Source of the DNA: Acidobacteriaceae bacterium dw_441
GTDB lineage: Bacteria; Acidobacteriota; Terriglobia; Terriglobales; Acidobacteriaceae
DNA length: 64,000 bases
Direction of reading: 5' to 3'
Assembly: GCA_018449715.1 (NCBI GenBank)
Contig: JAAVVA010000004.1
Location: 372,001 to 436,000 of the forward strand
A program made the translations under genes and the position numbers. Shown in pieces: positions 25,456 to 33,235 of the stretch (positions are counted from its first letter, which is position 1; every line of letters begins with the position of its first letter). Under the pieces are notes generated by a model that worked only from the letters and a program-made list of their open reading frames with translations, was not told the origin of the DNA and ran no database searches.

Positions 25456-26763
25456 ATGTCGAGTTCTCAAAGTGAGACAAAGGTTACGCGGAGAGGCTTT
25501 CTCCGCACCCAGGCGGCGTTGGTGGCAGCAGCAGCGGCTCCCATGCCTGCTCTGGCAGCAGCAGCCCCCGCAAAATCCGCAGCAGCCGTGGATTATTACG
25601 ACAAGCTCGGCGTGCAGACGTTCATCAATGCAGCAGGCACGTACACCAACCTTAGCTCTGCCTGTATGCCGGAGCCTGTGCAGGAAGCCGTTGCGCTTGC
25701 CGCCAAGAAGTGGGTGCGTATCCAGGAGCTGCAGCAGAAGGCAGGCGCCTACGTTGCCAATCGTCTCAAGGCTGAGGGTTGCTGCATCAGCGCCGGAGCA
25801 GCCTCGGCGATCACGCTGGCCGCAGCGGCCTGCATTCAGGCGGCCAACAACTGCCGCCCGATCGATATTCCGCGCCTCATCGGCACGCCCAAATACCCGA
25901 AGAACGAGATCATCACGCAGACCCCATACGGATACGACGAGGGGATGGTCCTATGCGGCGCGAAGATCGTGGTCGTGAACACGCTCGAAGAGTACAAGCG
26001 TGCCTTCAACGAGAACACCGTGATGACCAACCACGAAAACGCGGCCGAGGTGGTGAAGATCCCCGTGGAAGATTGGCTGGCCGTGGCAAAAGAACACGGC
26101 GTCCCCTGCCATCTCGATGCCGCTGCAGACATGCCGCCGATCTCGAACCTGTGGACGCTTGCTGAGAAGTGGGACCTGGTCAGTTTCTCCGGCGGCAAGG
26201 GCATTCGCGGCCCGCAGAGCGCGGGCCTGTTGCTGGGCAAGAAGAAGTACACCGACCTTGCTAACGGCATGCTGCCTCCGGTGGAAGGTGTGGCGCGCGG
26301 CATGAAGGTGGCCAAGGAGCAGATCGTCGGCATGGTGGCAGCGGTGGACTGGATCCTCTCGCAGACCGATGAGGACCTGTTCAAGGAGTCCAACGACCGC
26401 CTCGCGGTGATGGCTTCGATCCTGAAGGACGTCCCCAGCGTGAAGACACGCGTGATCGTTCCGGCGGTCGCCAATCACTACCCGCAACTCGTGGTGGAGT
26501 TTGACCCCAAGGTGATCGGAGCAACGCCGCGAGAGATCAAGGCGCGTCTTGCCACCGGAAATCCGGCGATCGAAATCAATCCTCACACGGGCGCCACGAG
26601 GGCTTCGCAGGGAGTGGATCCCATGCCGAATGCGCTCGTCGTCACCGCCATGTTGCTCTTCCCAGGCCAGGACAAGATTGTGGGCGAACAGATTCGTAAG
26701 ACGCTCAAGGATCCTAAGTCAGTGGGTACATACGATCCGGCGGCCAAACCGAACAGAGGCTAA
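25456..26763 (+). CDS. Tat-exported SelA/DgaE-like PLP-dependent enzyme
   Basis: A 435-residue fold-type I PLP protein with a Tat signal: 'KVTRRGFLRTQAALVAAAAA' has the twin Arg. The mature part has 'INAAGTYTNLSSACMPEPV', a Cys-rich loop 'EGCCISAGAASAITLAAAACI', 'HLDAAADMPP' (the Asp for the PLP ring nitrogen) and the PLP Lys at K248 in 'SFSGGKGIRGPQSAGLLLG'. This is the family of selenocysteine synthase and D-glucosaminate-6-phosphate ammonia-lyase. The AAGGTGA site before ATG 25456 supports the start. Export makes a tRNA role impossible; a periplasmic amino-sugar or amino-acid lyase is inferred. It stands alone. Confidence 0.8.
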   Translation: MSSSQSETKVTRRGFLRTQAALVAAAAAPMPALAAAAPAKSAAAVDYYDKLGVQTFINAAGTYTNLSSACMPEPVQEAVALAAKKWVRIQELQQKAGAYVANRLKAEGCCISAGAASAITLAAAACIQAANNCRPIDIPRLIGTPKYPKNEIITQTPYGYDEGMVLCGAKIVVVNTLEEYKRAFNENTVMTNHENAAEVVKIPVEDWLAVAKEHGVPCHLDAAADMPPISNLWTLAEKWDLVSFSGGKGIRGPQSAGLLLGKKKYTDLANGMLPPVEGVARGMKVAKEQIVGMVAAVDWILSQTDEDLFKESNDRLAVMASILKDVPSVKTRVIVPAVANHYPQLVVEFDPKVIGATPREIKARLATGNPAIEINPHTGATRASQGVDPMPNALVVTAMLLFPGQDKIVGEQIRKTLKDPKSVGTYDPAAKPNRG

Positions 26764-26796
26764 CGTAATGAGCCAGGCCCAGCGGGACGATTCCGA

Positions 26797-26833
26797 GAGG
26801 TGCGGCAAGAGAGAGGACTTTTTGCCGCACCTC
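26797..26833. terminator. Hairpin after the SelA-like gene
   Basis: Perfect 12-base arms, GAGGTGCGGCAA and TTGCCGCACCTC, flank a 13-base loop. A strong stem with no T tract on either strand, so its role as a terminator is likely but not certain. Confidence 0.55.
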
Positions 26834-26923
26834 GGCAACCGCTAATTCAAGCACGATGGATGGATATGGTTGGATTCCGAAGAAATGCGTTCTTCGCGTC
26901 AATCCATGCTTAGGCGAACAGCG

Positions 26924-27679
26924 TTATCGCCCTTCGCGCAGGCGCAGGGCGAGTTTTTCGGGCAGGTCGGCCATTAGGATGCGGCCCTGTGCGGTGGTGA
27001 GGTCGTAGGGGACGCGGTGGTAGACGATCTCGCTGGCTTCGGTGTCGAAGATCGCGAAGGCGGCGCGCCAGTCGCGGTCGCGGGGCTGACCGATGGAGCC
27101 GGGGTTGATCAGGTAGCGCGTCTCCGCTTCGAGCAGCAGCGTCCAGGTCTCGGCGTCGTTGCGGGTGGCGTACTGCGGGCGAAGCTCGTGCCACTCCTCG
27201 TTGTGCTGGCAGAAGCCGCCCTGTAGGTGTGTGTGGCCGAAGAAGGTGATTCGCACGCCCTCCTGCTGTAGAGGAGCCCATGCGTCGCGCATCGTGAGGA
27301 TGTACTGGTCTTCGTTCAGCGGCGAGCCGTGCGCGAGCGCAATCTCGGGCAGGCCTTCGGGATGAAGCGGCCCCTTCGGCACGGCGGCGAGCCACTCGCG
27401 GTTGGCGTCGGTCATCTCGTCGTGCGTCCACATCGCGGCGGCGCGGGCCACCGGGTTGAAGCTCAGAGAAGAGGACAGGCCGCAGCAGACGCGGTCGTGA
27501 TTGCCGCGCACGTTGAGCTGCGCGCGGGGGCGGACCAGCTCGATGACCTCGTTGGGGCTGGCTCCGTAGCCGACCACGTCGCCGAGATTCCACAGAACGT
27601 CGTAAGGCCCGGCCGCTTCAAGAACAGCGTTCAGGGCTTCGAGGTTCGCGTGGATGTCCGAGAGAATCAGGGCTCGCAT
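26924..27679 (-). CDS. Metallophosphoesterase (calcineurin-like)
   Basis: A 251-residue phosphoesterase with the complete metal motif set: 'ILSDIHANLEAL' (D-x-H), 'NLGDVVGYGASP' (GD), 'NVRGNHDRVC' (GNHD) and 'FFGHTHLQGGF' (GHTH), then 'LINPGSIGQPRD'. This is the YfcE/MJ0936-like group that hydrolyses phosphodiesters or 2',3'-cyclic nucleotides in vitro. A cytoplasmic housekeeping role is likely. The minus strand gene is followed by an ABC ATPase gene in the same direction, 53 bases upstream. Confidence 0.9.
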   Translation of the reverse strand: MRALILSDIHANLEALNAVLEAAGPYDVLWNLGDVVGYGASPNEVIELVRPRAQLNVRGNHDRVCCGLSSSLSFNPVARAAAMWTHDEMTDANREWLAAVPKGPLHPEGLPEIALAHGSPLNEDQYILTMRDAWAPLQQEGVRITFFGHTHLQGGFCQHNEEWHELRPQYATRNDAETWTLLLEAETRYLINPGSIGQPRDRDWRAAFAIFDTEASEIVYHRVPYDLTTAQGRILMADLPEKLALRLREGR

Positions 27680-27732
27680 GGGTCCGGGGTGGCCTGACGG
27701 CCCTTCGATCTAGTCTACCTTCCTGTGGCGAT

Positions 27733-28557
27733 TCACGCGAGGGTGGCCAGCGGTCGCGAGCGGTCGGTCCGCATGGTGGGGGCCGAGGCCAGAAGCCGCT
27801 GCGTGTAGGCGTGTTGCGGGGAGTGGAAGAGCTGTGCCGCCGGGGCCTGCTCCACGATGACGCCATGCTGCATGACGGCGACGCGGTCGGCCACCTGGCT
27901 GACGACGGCAAGGTCGTGCGAGATGAAGAGCATCGAAAGATGGTGCGTCTGCCGCAGACGGTTGAGCAGCGCGAGAATCTGCGCCTGCACGGTGACGTCG
28001 AGCGCGGTGGTCGGCTCGTCGGCGATGAGCAGACGAGGCCGGTTCACGATGGCCATTGCGATGAGGATGCGTTGCCGCTGGCCCCCGGAGAACTGGTGTG
28101 GGTAGTCGTGGGCGCGCTGCTCGGGCGAGGGAAGCGCGACCTCGTGCATCGCCTTCAGCACGCGTTCGGAGACCTCGCGGCGCGAGAGCGCGGGGTGGTG
28201 CGCCCGGACGGCCTCGGCGATTTGCTCGCCCACGGGCATGACGGGGTTGAGCGCGGTCATGGGCTCCTGAAAGATCATGGCGATGCTGCTGCCACGCTGG
28301 CGGCGCATCTCGTGCTCGGGCAGGGTGAGCAGGTTGCTGCCCGCGAAGCTCAGCGAGCCGGTCAGCGTGGCCGTGGGGGGAAGCAGGCGCAGGATGGCGA
28401 GCGAGGTGGCCGACTTTCCCGAGCCGGATTCGCCGACCAGCCCGAGGGTTTCGCCCTCGTTGATGTGGAAGGAGATGCCCTTGACGGCGGGCCGCTCGCC
28501 AAACGAGAGGGAGAGGTCTTCGACCTTGAGCAGCGGCTGGGTGAAGGGCGTGGCCAT
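27733..28557 (-). CDS. Oligopeptide/dipeptide-type ABC transporter ATP-binding protein
   Basis: A 274-residue ATPase of the DppD/OppD class: Walker A 'GLVGESGSGKSATSLAIL', Q-loop 'IAMIFQEPMTALNPVM', signature 'YPHQFSGGQRQRILIAMAI', Walker B 'PRLLIADEPTTALD' and the H-loop 'FISHDLAVV'. The short C-terminus stops at 'YTQRLLASAPTMRT' and lacks the usual oligopeptide 'CxxxxPxC' extension, so it is trimmed. Neither permeases nor a binding protein are near. The start is put at ATG 28557; an open extension to 28605 has no better signal. Confidence 0.9.
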   Translation of the reverse strand: MATPFTQPLLKVEDLSLSFGERPAVKGISFHINEGETLGLVGESGSGKSATSLAILRLLPPTATLTGSLSFAGSNLLTLPEHEMRRQRGSSIAMIFQEPMTALNPVMPVGEQIAEAVRAHHPALSRREVSERVLKAMHEVALPSPEQRAHDYPHQFSGGQRQRILIAMAIVNRPRLLIADEPTTALDVTVQAQILALLNRLRQTHHLSMLFISHDLAVVSQVADRVAVMQHGVIVEQAPAAQLFHSPQHAYTQRLLASAPTMRTDRSRPLATLA

Positions 28558-28640
28558 TACCGCAATCGTAGCGAATTGGCGCGGACAGGAGAAGGGCGGC
28601 AGCATCTTTCGGGGGTGCTGCGTCTAAACTCAAGACGCGT

Positions 28641-30410
28641 ATGAAAAAGGCGATGCTGTCTTTCGTGATGGGGTTGGGGCTGGCTGCCGGGGCATGGGGC
28701 CAGACGCACAAGGTGGCTCCGAAGCCGGAGACCGTGGTGCGGGCTGTGGGGGTGTACGAATGGACGGGCGACCTGGCCAAGCCGACCGGAAGCCGCTTTG
28801 TGCCGGTCACCCTGTACATCGACGGCGAGCTTGAGGACGCGGGCAACTACAAGCCGCAGCCGGTTCCGTTTGCTCTTCTCTCGGGCAATATCTACGAGCT
28901 TGAGGATGCGGGCCTGTCACAGGGAACGGTCGTGCTGGAGTCGGCGATGCGCGCGATGACCCCGGAGGGTGCTCCGGCGCCTGCCTTCATCGATGGATGG
29001 ACCGCGTATGGAGCGTACAAGGCTCCAGCATCGGCGAAGAAGAGCAGCGCACCGCTGCAGGCCTCGAAGACGGTGCCGACGATCCAGGTGAACGGTGGCG
29101 ATCCGAACCGGCCTCATCTGAATAAGAAGAGCGATGACTCGTCTGCCCCGCAGTCGCAGGACTCTCCGCAGGCCTCGAAGACGGACGGTGCGGCGAATAA
29201 AAAGGATGGTTCTGCCTCCGGAGATGATGCAGGCCGCCCCACGCTGCATCGCAAGACGGGCGACGACACGGCGACAAAGCAGGACAGCACAGCGACAAAG
29301 CAGGACGGCACGACGACAAAGCAGGACAGCACGACGACCGACAGCAACGCGAACAAGAAGGACAGTCCTGCGCCAGCCGACGATCCCGATCGTCCGACGA
29401 TGCATCGCAGAACATCGAGCGATGACACCGCCTCCAACGACAGCGGCGGAAGCTCGAAGGTGGACCCGAACGATCCGGCGGATCGGCCTACGCTGAAGAA
29501 GCGTTCTCCTGAGGAAGAGAAGAAGCAGCAAAAGAAGAAGAACGATACTGCGACCGTGACGGCGGTGGGAGCGATTGAGGACGATCCCGACCGGCCAAGG
29601 CTTCGTCACAGCAGCGTCGGCTCGCAGGGAGAGAGCGGGCCTCCGAAGCTGATGGGGGTTCCGAAGGACATGCGCCAGATGGTGGCCGTCTCGGATGCGC
29701 GGGACCGCGATCCGCACCCGTTTGCTCGTCCGTGGGAGGACGCGAACGAGCGCGCCGGAGTGCTGGCAAAGATGCAGGCCTTCGCGAGGGAAAAACTGAC
29801 GGCGTATGGCGTGGTTCCGGGAGTGACTCCTGCGACGGCGGTGGCGAGAACGGCGGCGGCCCCTGCGGCGAACAGCGCCGCGGTGAGTGAGACTCCGGAT
29901 GGCGGGCCTCCGAAGCTGAAGCGCGGGATTCCGTCGAAGGCATCTGTGACAACGGCTCCGATTCCTCCTGCGGCGAGCGCTCCGGCTCCTGCGAAGGCGG
30001 CTCCTGCGAAAACGACGAGGGCGACGGCAAAGGGCAAGCGTGCTGCTGCTCCCACTCCCGCGCAGACGGTGCTGGCCGATGAGGACCTGAAGGGGTACAC
30101 GCTGAGCTACGGCGGGGACGCAACGTTTGTGTACATGGCCCACACGGTTGAGACGGGCTCGGTGATGCGGTATGTCACCATCGTCGCGCAGGACGACGGC
30201 ATGGGGCAGTTGAAGATTGCGCTGGCCAGCGTGACCGATGCGGCGCATCTGGATCGCACGCCGTGGATGCGGCTGGTCGATGTGGTCGATGCGGAAGCGA
30301 GCAACCGCGCAAGCCTGCTGTTCGAGATGCGCGGACAAAGCTCGCGTCAGTTTGCGCTGTATCGCGTGATTGCGGCGAAGCCGGAGCAGATTTTTGTTAC
30401 CGGCAGCTGA
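28641..30410 (+). CDS. Exported low-complexity protein with Asp-Pro-Arg-Pro repeats
   Basis: A 589-residue protein with a Sec signal sequence ('LSFVMGLGLAAGAWG'). An N-terminal globular part ('VVRAVGVYEWTGDLAKPT', 'FVPVTLYIDGELEDAGNY') runs to about residue 130. A long charged Lys/Ser/Thr/Asp linker then holds five spaced units of type 'DDPDRPTLHRKT' (near residues 155, 195, 248, 278, 315) and two of type 'PPKLMGVP' (335, 424). Between these is a stretch of 'TKQDSTATKQDGT' heptads. A globular C-terminus ('GYTLSYGGDATFVYMAH', 'LHRVIAAKPEQIFVTG'-like end) follows. Function unknown. Confidence 0.75.
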   Translation: MKKAMLSFVMGLGLAAGAWGQTHKVAPKPETVVRAVGVYEWTGDLAKPTGSRFVPVTLYIDGELEDAGNYKPQPVPFALLSGNIYELEDAGLSQGTVVLESAMRAMTPEGAPAPAFIDGWTAYGAYKAPASAKKSSAPLQASKTVPTIQVNGGDPNRPHLNKKSDDSSAPQSQDSPQASKTDGAANKKDGSASGDDAGRPTLHRKTGDDTATKQDSTATKQDGTTTKQDSTTTDSNANKKDSPAPADDPDRPTMHRRTSSDDTASNDSGGSSKVDPNDPADRPTLKKRSPEEEKKQQKKKNDTATVTAVGAIEDDPDRPRLRHSSVGSQGESGPPKLMGVPKDMRQMVAVSDARDRDPHPFARPWEDANERAGVLAKMQAFAREKLTAYGVVPGVTPATAVARTAAAPAANSAAVSETPDGGPPKLKRGIPSKASVTTAPIPPAASAPAPAKAAPAKTTRATAKGKRAAAPTPAQTVLADEDLKGYTLSYGGDATFVYMAHTVETGSVMRYVTIVAQDDGMGQLKIALASVTDAAHLDRTPWMRLVDVVDAEASNRASLLFEMRGQSSRQFALYRVIAAKPEQIFVTGS

Positions 30411-30417
30411 TGGCTCT

Positions 30418-30489
30418 GTAACCGGTAACTTGTGGTTTATCCGGTTACATAAGGATTTGTAACCGGATAACTACGGTTTTACCGGTTAC
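30418..30489. repeat. Composite inverted repeat between convergent genes
   Basis: Two 31-base halves (30418-30448 and 30459-30489) are inverted relative to each other. Each begins or ends with GTAACCGG or CCGGTTAC modules: GTAACCGGTAAC, ATCCGGTTAC, GTAACCGGAT and ACCGGTTAC. The four modules could fold into a cruciform. The far end overlaps the stop codon of the minus-strand TetR gene. A shared terminator is possible, though no T tract is clear. Confidence 0.75.
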
Positions 30490-31160
30490 TTCTTCGCGGT
30501 GGCTGCGGAGAGGCCGCGTAGCATGGTCTCGATCAGAACCTCGGTGAGCAGGTCCGCGGGCGCGGTGGGGAAGGCCGGGCAGGTCAGCTTGAGGCTGACG
30601 ATGCCGTGCATCGAGGCCCACAGCGACTCGGTTAATTCGACAGCCGTGACGGCTCGCGCGGGCTTGCCTGCCTTCGGCGGGCGCATCCCGGCGGCGAGCA
30701 GATCGCCTGTGGCCGCGAGCATCAGGCTGTAGCAGGCGGCGGCGGGATCGTCCTCTGCCGGTTCGGCGAAGACGGCGGCAAGATAAGCCGGGTCTTCCAT
30801 GAAGATGAGAGCGTAGGTCTGGGGGTTCTCCAGCCCGAAGCGGACATAGGCCTTTGCGAGCGAGCGAAGGCGGTCGGCGGGTTTGCCGCGATCTTTTTCC
30901 GTTATGGAGGAGAGCGTCTTGAGCAGGTCGGCGTACCCGGTGCGGCTGACCGCGTGGGCAATCTCGTCGCGGTTGCGGAAGTGAAGATAAAGCGTCGCCG
31001 GGGAGTAGCCGATGCGCTCGGCGAGCTTGCGCATGGTCAGGGCGGCGAAGCCCTCCTGGGTGATGATGTCGCGAGAGGCGGCGAGAATCTCCTCGCGCAG
31101 GCTCTGGCGCGCAGCCTCGCGGCGCTGCGATTTTTTCTCCGGAATTTTATTGACAGCCAT
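30486..31160 (-). CDS. TetR/AcrR family regulator with WHG-type C-terminal domain
   Basis: A 224-residue repressor. The HTH is near residues 22-68: 'REEILAASRDIITQEGFAALTMRKLAERIGYSPATLYLHFRNRDEIAHAV'-type sequence. The C-terminal domain has 'YVRFGLENPQTYALIFMED' and 'TAVELTESLWASMHGIVSL', the WHG motif of TetR_C_33. It is divergent from the NAD(P)-binding protein at 31249, and three repeats of a palindrome lie between them (31177-31222), so it most likely controls that gene and itself. Confidence 0.9.
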   Translation of the reverse strand: MAVNKIPEKKSQRREAARQSLREEILAASRDIITQEGFAALTMRKLAERIGYSPATLYLHFRNRDEIAHAVSRTGYADLLKTLSSITEKDRGKPADRLRSLAKAYVRFGLENPQTYALIFMEDPAYLAAVFAEPAEDDPAAACYSLMLAATGDLLAAGMRPPKAGKPARAVTAVELTESLWASMHGIVSLKLTCPAFPTAPADLLTEVLIETMLRGLSAATAKK

Positions 31161-31176
31161 ACGGGCGAGTATAAAC

Positions 31177-31222
31177 TGAACACTGTTTAGTGAACATTGT
31201 TCAGTTTAGTGAACAACGTTCA
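31177..31222. promoter_or_regulatory. Triple palindromic operator for the adjacent TetR regulator
   Basis: Three 13-base units, TGAACACTGTTTA (31177-31189), TGAACATTGTTCA (31191-31203) and TGAACAACGTTCA (31210-31222), stand in tandem. The second and third are palindromes TGAAC-N3-GTTCA. They lie between the divergent TetR and NAD(P)-binding genes, where such operators normally sit. No clear -35/-10 can be read. Confidence 0.7.
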
Positions 31223-31248
31223 TTATGGGTAGGAAAAGGGAGAGTGCG

Positions 31249-32199
31249 ATGGCGAAGATTGCCTTGTTTGGAGCGGCGGGAGCGATTGGGCGCAGCCTGG
31301 TCGATGCATTGCAGCAGCGCGGAGAATCCTACCGGGTGGTGGGGCGCGACCGGTCGCGGCTGGAGAAGGCCTTCGGCGGCGATCCGAAGGCGGAGATCGT
31401 GACGTGGAACCCGGACGACCCCGCCTCGGTGCGCGCGGCGGCGCGTGGGGTGGAGACGATCCTCTACCTGGTGGGAGTGCCGTACAACCACTTCGAGCTG
31501 CACCCGCCGACTATGCTTAAAACGCTGGATGGTGCGATTGCGGAAGGCGTTAAACGCATACTCCTGATCGGAACGGTCTACCCTTACGGGACGCCTGTGA
31601 CCGAAAAGGTCACCGAGGACCATCCGCGCAATCCGACGACCTTCAAGGGACGGATGCGCAAGGAGCAGGAGGAGCTTCTGCTGGCCGCCGATGCCGCGGG
31701 AAAGATCGAGGGAGTGATCCTGCGGCTTCCGGATTTTTACGGGCCCGGGGTGGAGGCAAGCTTTCTGGATGGAGCGTTCAAGGCCGCGGTGGAGGGAACG
31801 ACTGCCAACATGCTCGGCCCCATCGACACGCCGCATGAGTTCGTCTTCGTACCCGACGTCGGGCCGGTGGCCCTGGACCTCGCGGCAAAGCCGGAGGCGC
31901 GTGGGCGCTGGTGGAATCTGGCCGGGGCGGGCGTAACGACGCAGCGCCAGATGGCGGAGATGGCCTTTGCCGCGACGGGGAAGAAGATGAAGCTCCGTGT
32001 GGCGGGAAAGACGATGGTGCGGGTGATGGGGCTCTTCAACCCGCTTATGCGCGAGTTGGTGGAGATGCACTATCTACAGACGACGCCGGTTCTGCTGGAC
32101 GACACGGCGCTGACCTCGCTGCTGGGTGGTGTGCGGAAGACTCCGTATGAGGAGGGGGTGCGGCGGAGTGTCGAGGCTTTGCAGGGGGCGCGGACGTAA
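31249..32199 (+). CDS. NAD(P)-binding protein (NmrA/epimerase-like)
   Basis: A 316-residue Rossmann-fold protein of the atypical SDR group: 'IALFGAAGAIGRSLVDALQQRG' is the GxxGxxG loop, 'VVGRDRSRLEKAFG' the adenine pocket. 'ILLIGTVYPYG' and 'KGRMRKEQEELLLAAD' take the place of the Ser and YxxxK of epimerases, the Tyr being lost, and 'VILRLPDFYGPG' closes the core. It may act as a regulator or as a weak reductase. ATG 31249 follows AGGGAGAGTGC. It is divergent from and probably repressed by the TetR protein. Confidence 0.85.
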   Translation: MAKIALFGAAGAIGRSLVDALQQRGESYRVVGRDRSRLEKAFGGDPKAEIVTWNPDDPASVRAAARGVETILYLVGVPYNHFELHPPTMLKTLDGAIAEGVKRILLIGTVYPYGTPVTEKVTEDHPRNPTTFKGRMRKEQEELLLAADAAGKIEGVILRLPDFYGPGVEASFLDGAFKAAVEGTTANMLGPIDTPHEFVFVPDVGPVALDLAAKPEARGRWWNLAGAGVTTQRQMAEMAFAATGKKMKLRVAGKTMVRVMGLFNPLMRELVEMHYLQTTPVLLDDTALTSLLGGVRKTPYEEGVRRSVEALQGART

Positions 32200-32277
32200 G
32201 TGCTTTGCGGGGGGAGACGCTCCCCATTCCCTTTTGAAGGGGGCACCTCTTTTTTTGAGGCGGTCACTTCTTTTTGA

Positions 32278-32317
32278 ACTTGTCATTCCGTAGCGAAGAG
32301 GAGGAATCTGCTTCGCT
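32278..32317. repeat. Interspersed repeat, family 2, copy 1
   Basis: A 40-base unit starts ACTTGTCATTCCGTAGCG and ends GGAATCTGCTTCGCT; the copy at 53890-53929 differs at two positions. It sits in the 274-base gap between the NAD(P)-binding gene and the second TetR gene, which holds no gene. Confidence 0.75.
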
Positions 32318-32347
32318 TTTACGAATGAGGGCGGTGGGTGAGGGAGG

Positions 32348-32398
32348 CATCCTGCAAACCTACATCTGGCGATGAGACTGCCAGATATGGGGCACCCG
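32348..32398. repeat. Interspersed repeat, family 1b, copy 2
   Basis: A 51-base unit CATCCTGCAAAC...ATGGGGCACCCG matches the copy at 456-506 in all but about five positions. The stem TCTGGC with GCCAGA is kept while the loop changes, as if the fold mattered. Partial further copies of its end (GGGGCACC, GGGGTACC) follow to about 32430. Confidence 0.75.
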
Positions 32399-32473
32399 CC
32401 GGAGACGGGGCACCGCCGCTAGAGATGGGGTACCTGAATTTATGCGGTTGATGCGGTTTATGTGCCGCCCGGT

Positions 32474-33109
32474 TTATGCCTGGTGCGAGGCCAGCAGCGG
32501 AGTCTCGACCTGATCGTGCGGACCCGTGGGACCGGCGGTCAGCAGGATGGGGACGACAAGCTGCAGGATCGCCGGGACCGCCTCGGAGACCGGTGCGCGT
32601 TCGGGGGTGTAGAACCACTGCTTGACCGCACCGTAGATAGCCCATCCCGCAGTCGTTGCAATGATCTGGGGGGTAAGGGGCTGGGGGACCGGCTTGTTCT
32701 CGACGCCCCTGAGGATGGTACGGCAGATGGCGGTCACGATACCGGCCTCCATCAGCGGCTCGAAGGCACTGTTGCGGGTGCAGTCTCCCGCGGAGTGGGT
32801 GGCGGTCAGGTAGTCGCAGGTGGCTAGGATGATGGCGCTTGCCGCCGTGGGGCAGGTGCCGTCGAACAGAACGTTGCGCTCGGCCAGCAGCTTGTGAAAG
32901 CCTCCGGCGACCATCGCGTCCAGCAGGGAGAACTTGTCGGTGTAGTGATCGTAGAAGGTCGCGCGGTTGACGTCGGCCACATCGGTGATGTCCTGCACCG
33001 AGATCTCTTCAAAGCTCTTTTGCAGCATCAGGTCGCGCAGGGCTCCCTGCAGGGCCTGACGGGTCCTGCGGATGCGGGGGTCGCGGACTTCACAATCTGA
33101 GATCGGCAT
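32474..33109 (-). CDS. TetR/AcrR family regulator (paired with azoreductase)
   Basis: A 211-residue repressor. The HTH is 'ALRDLMLQKSFEEISVQDITDVADVNRATFYDHYTDKFSLL'-type sequence near residues 23-65. The C-terminal helices ('TAASAIILATCDYLTATHS', 'TTAGWAIYGAVKQWFY') have no further known domain. It is divergent from azoR with overlapping palindromes in the 126-base gap (33167-33199), so it is a likely local repressor. Many QacR-like TetR proteins answer to aromatic compounds or quinones; that the same holds here is inference. Confidence 0.9.
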   Translation of the reverse strand: MPISDCEVRDPRIRRTRQALQGALRDLMLQKSFEEISVQDITDVADVNRATFYDHYTDKFSLLDAMVAGGFHKLLAERNVLFDGTCPTAASAIILATCDYLTATHSAGDCTRNSAFEPLMEAGIVTAICRTILRGVENKPVPQPLTPQIIATTAGWAIYGAVKQWFYTPERAPVSEAVPAILQLVVPILLTAGPTGPHDQVETPLLASHQA

Positions 33110-33166
33110 ATCGCTCCCTCCTTAGAGGCTATCAGACCGAGAAAAAGAATCGCCAGAGCGACAGTT

Positions 33167-33199
33167 GTCGTCTATATTGGCATAGACGACCTATGTCGT
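33167..33199. promoter_or_regulatory. Palindromic operator, TetR / azoR divergent region
   Basis: GTCGTCTAT-N6-ATAGACGAC is a perfect 9-base inverted repeat (33167-33190). It overlaps ACGAC-N4-GTCGT (33186-33199); one more pair, CGACA-GT-TGTCG, starts just upstream at 33159. TTGGCA with TTAGAC 17 bases on could be the azoR promoter within it. Confidence 0.65.
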
Positions 33200-33235
33200 T
33201 TAGACATCTTTTGTCGCCAAGGAGATTCAAGAGTT

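Noticed and set aside
32200..32473. Small coding frames in the gap before the second TetR gene
   Set aside because: The frames overlap the repeat units, carry no ribosome site, and have low-complexity sequence.
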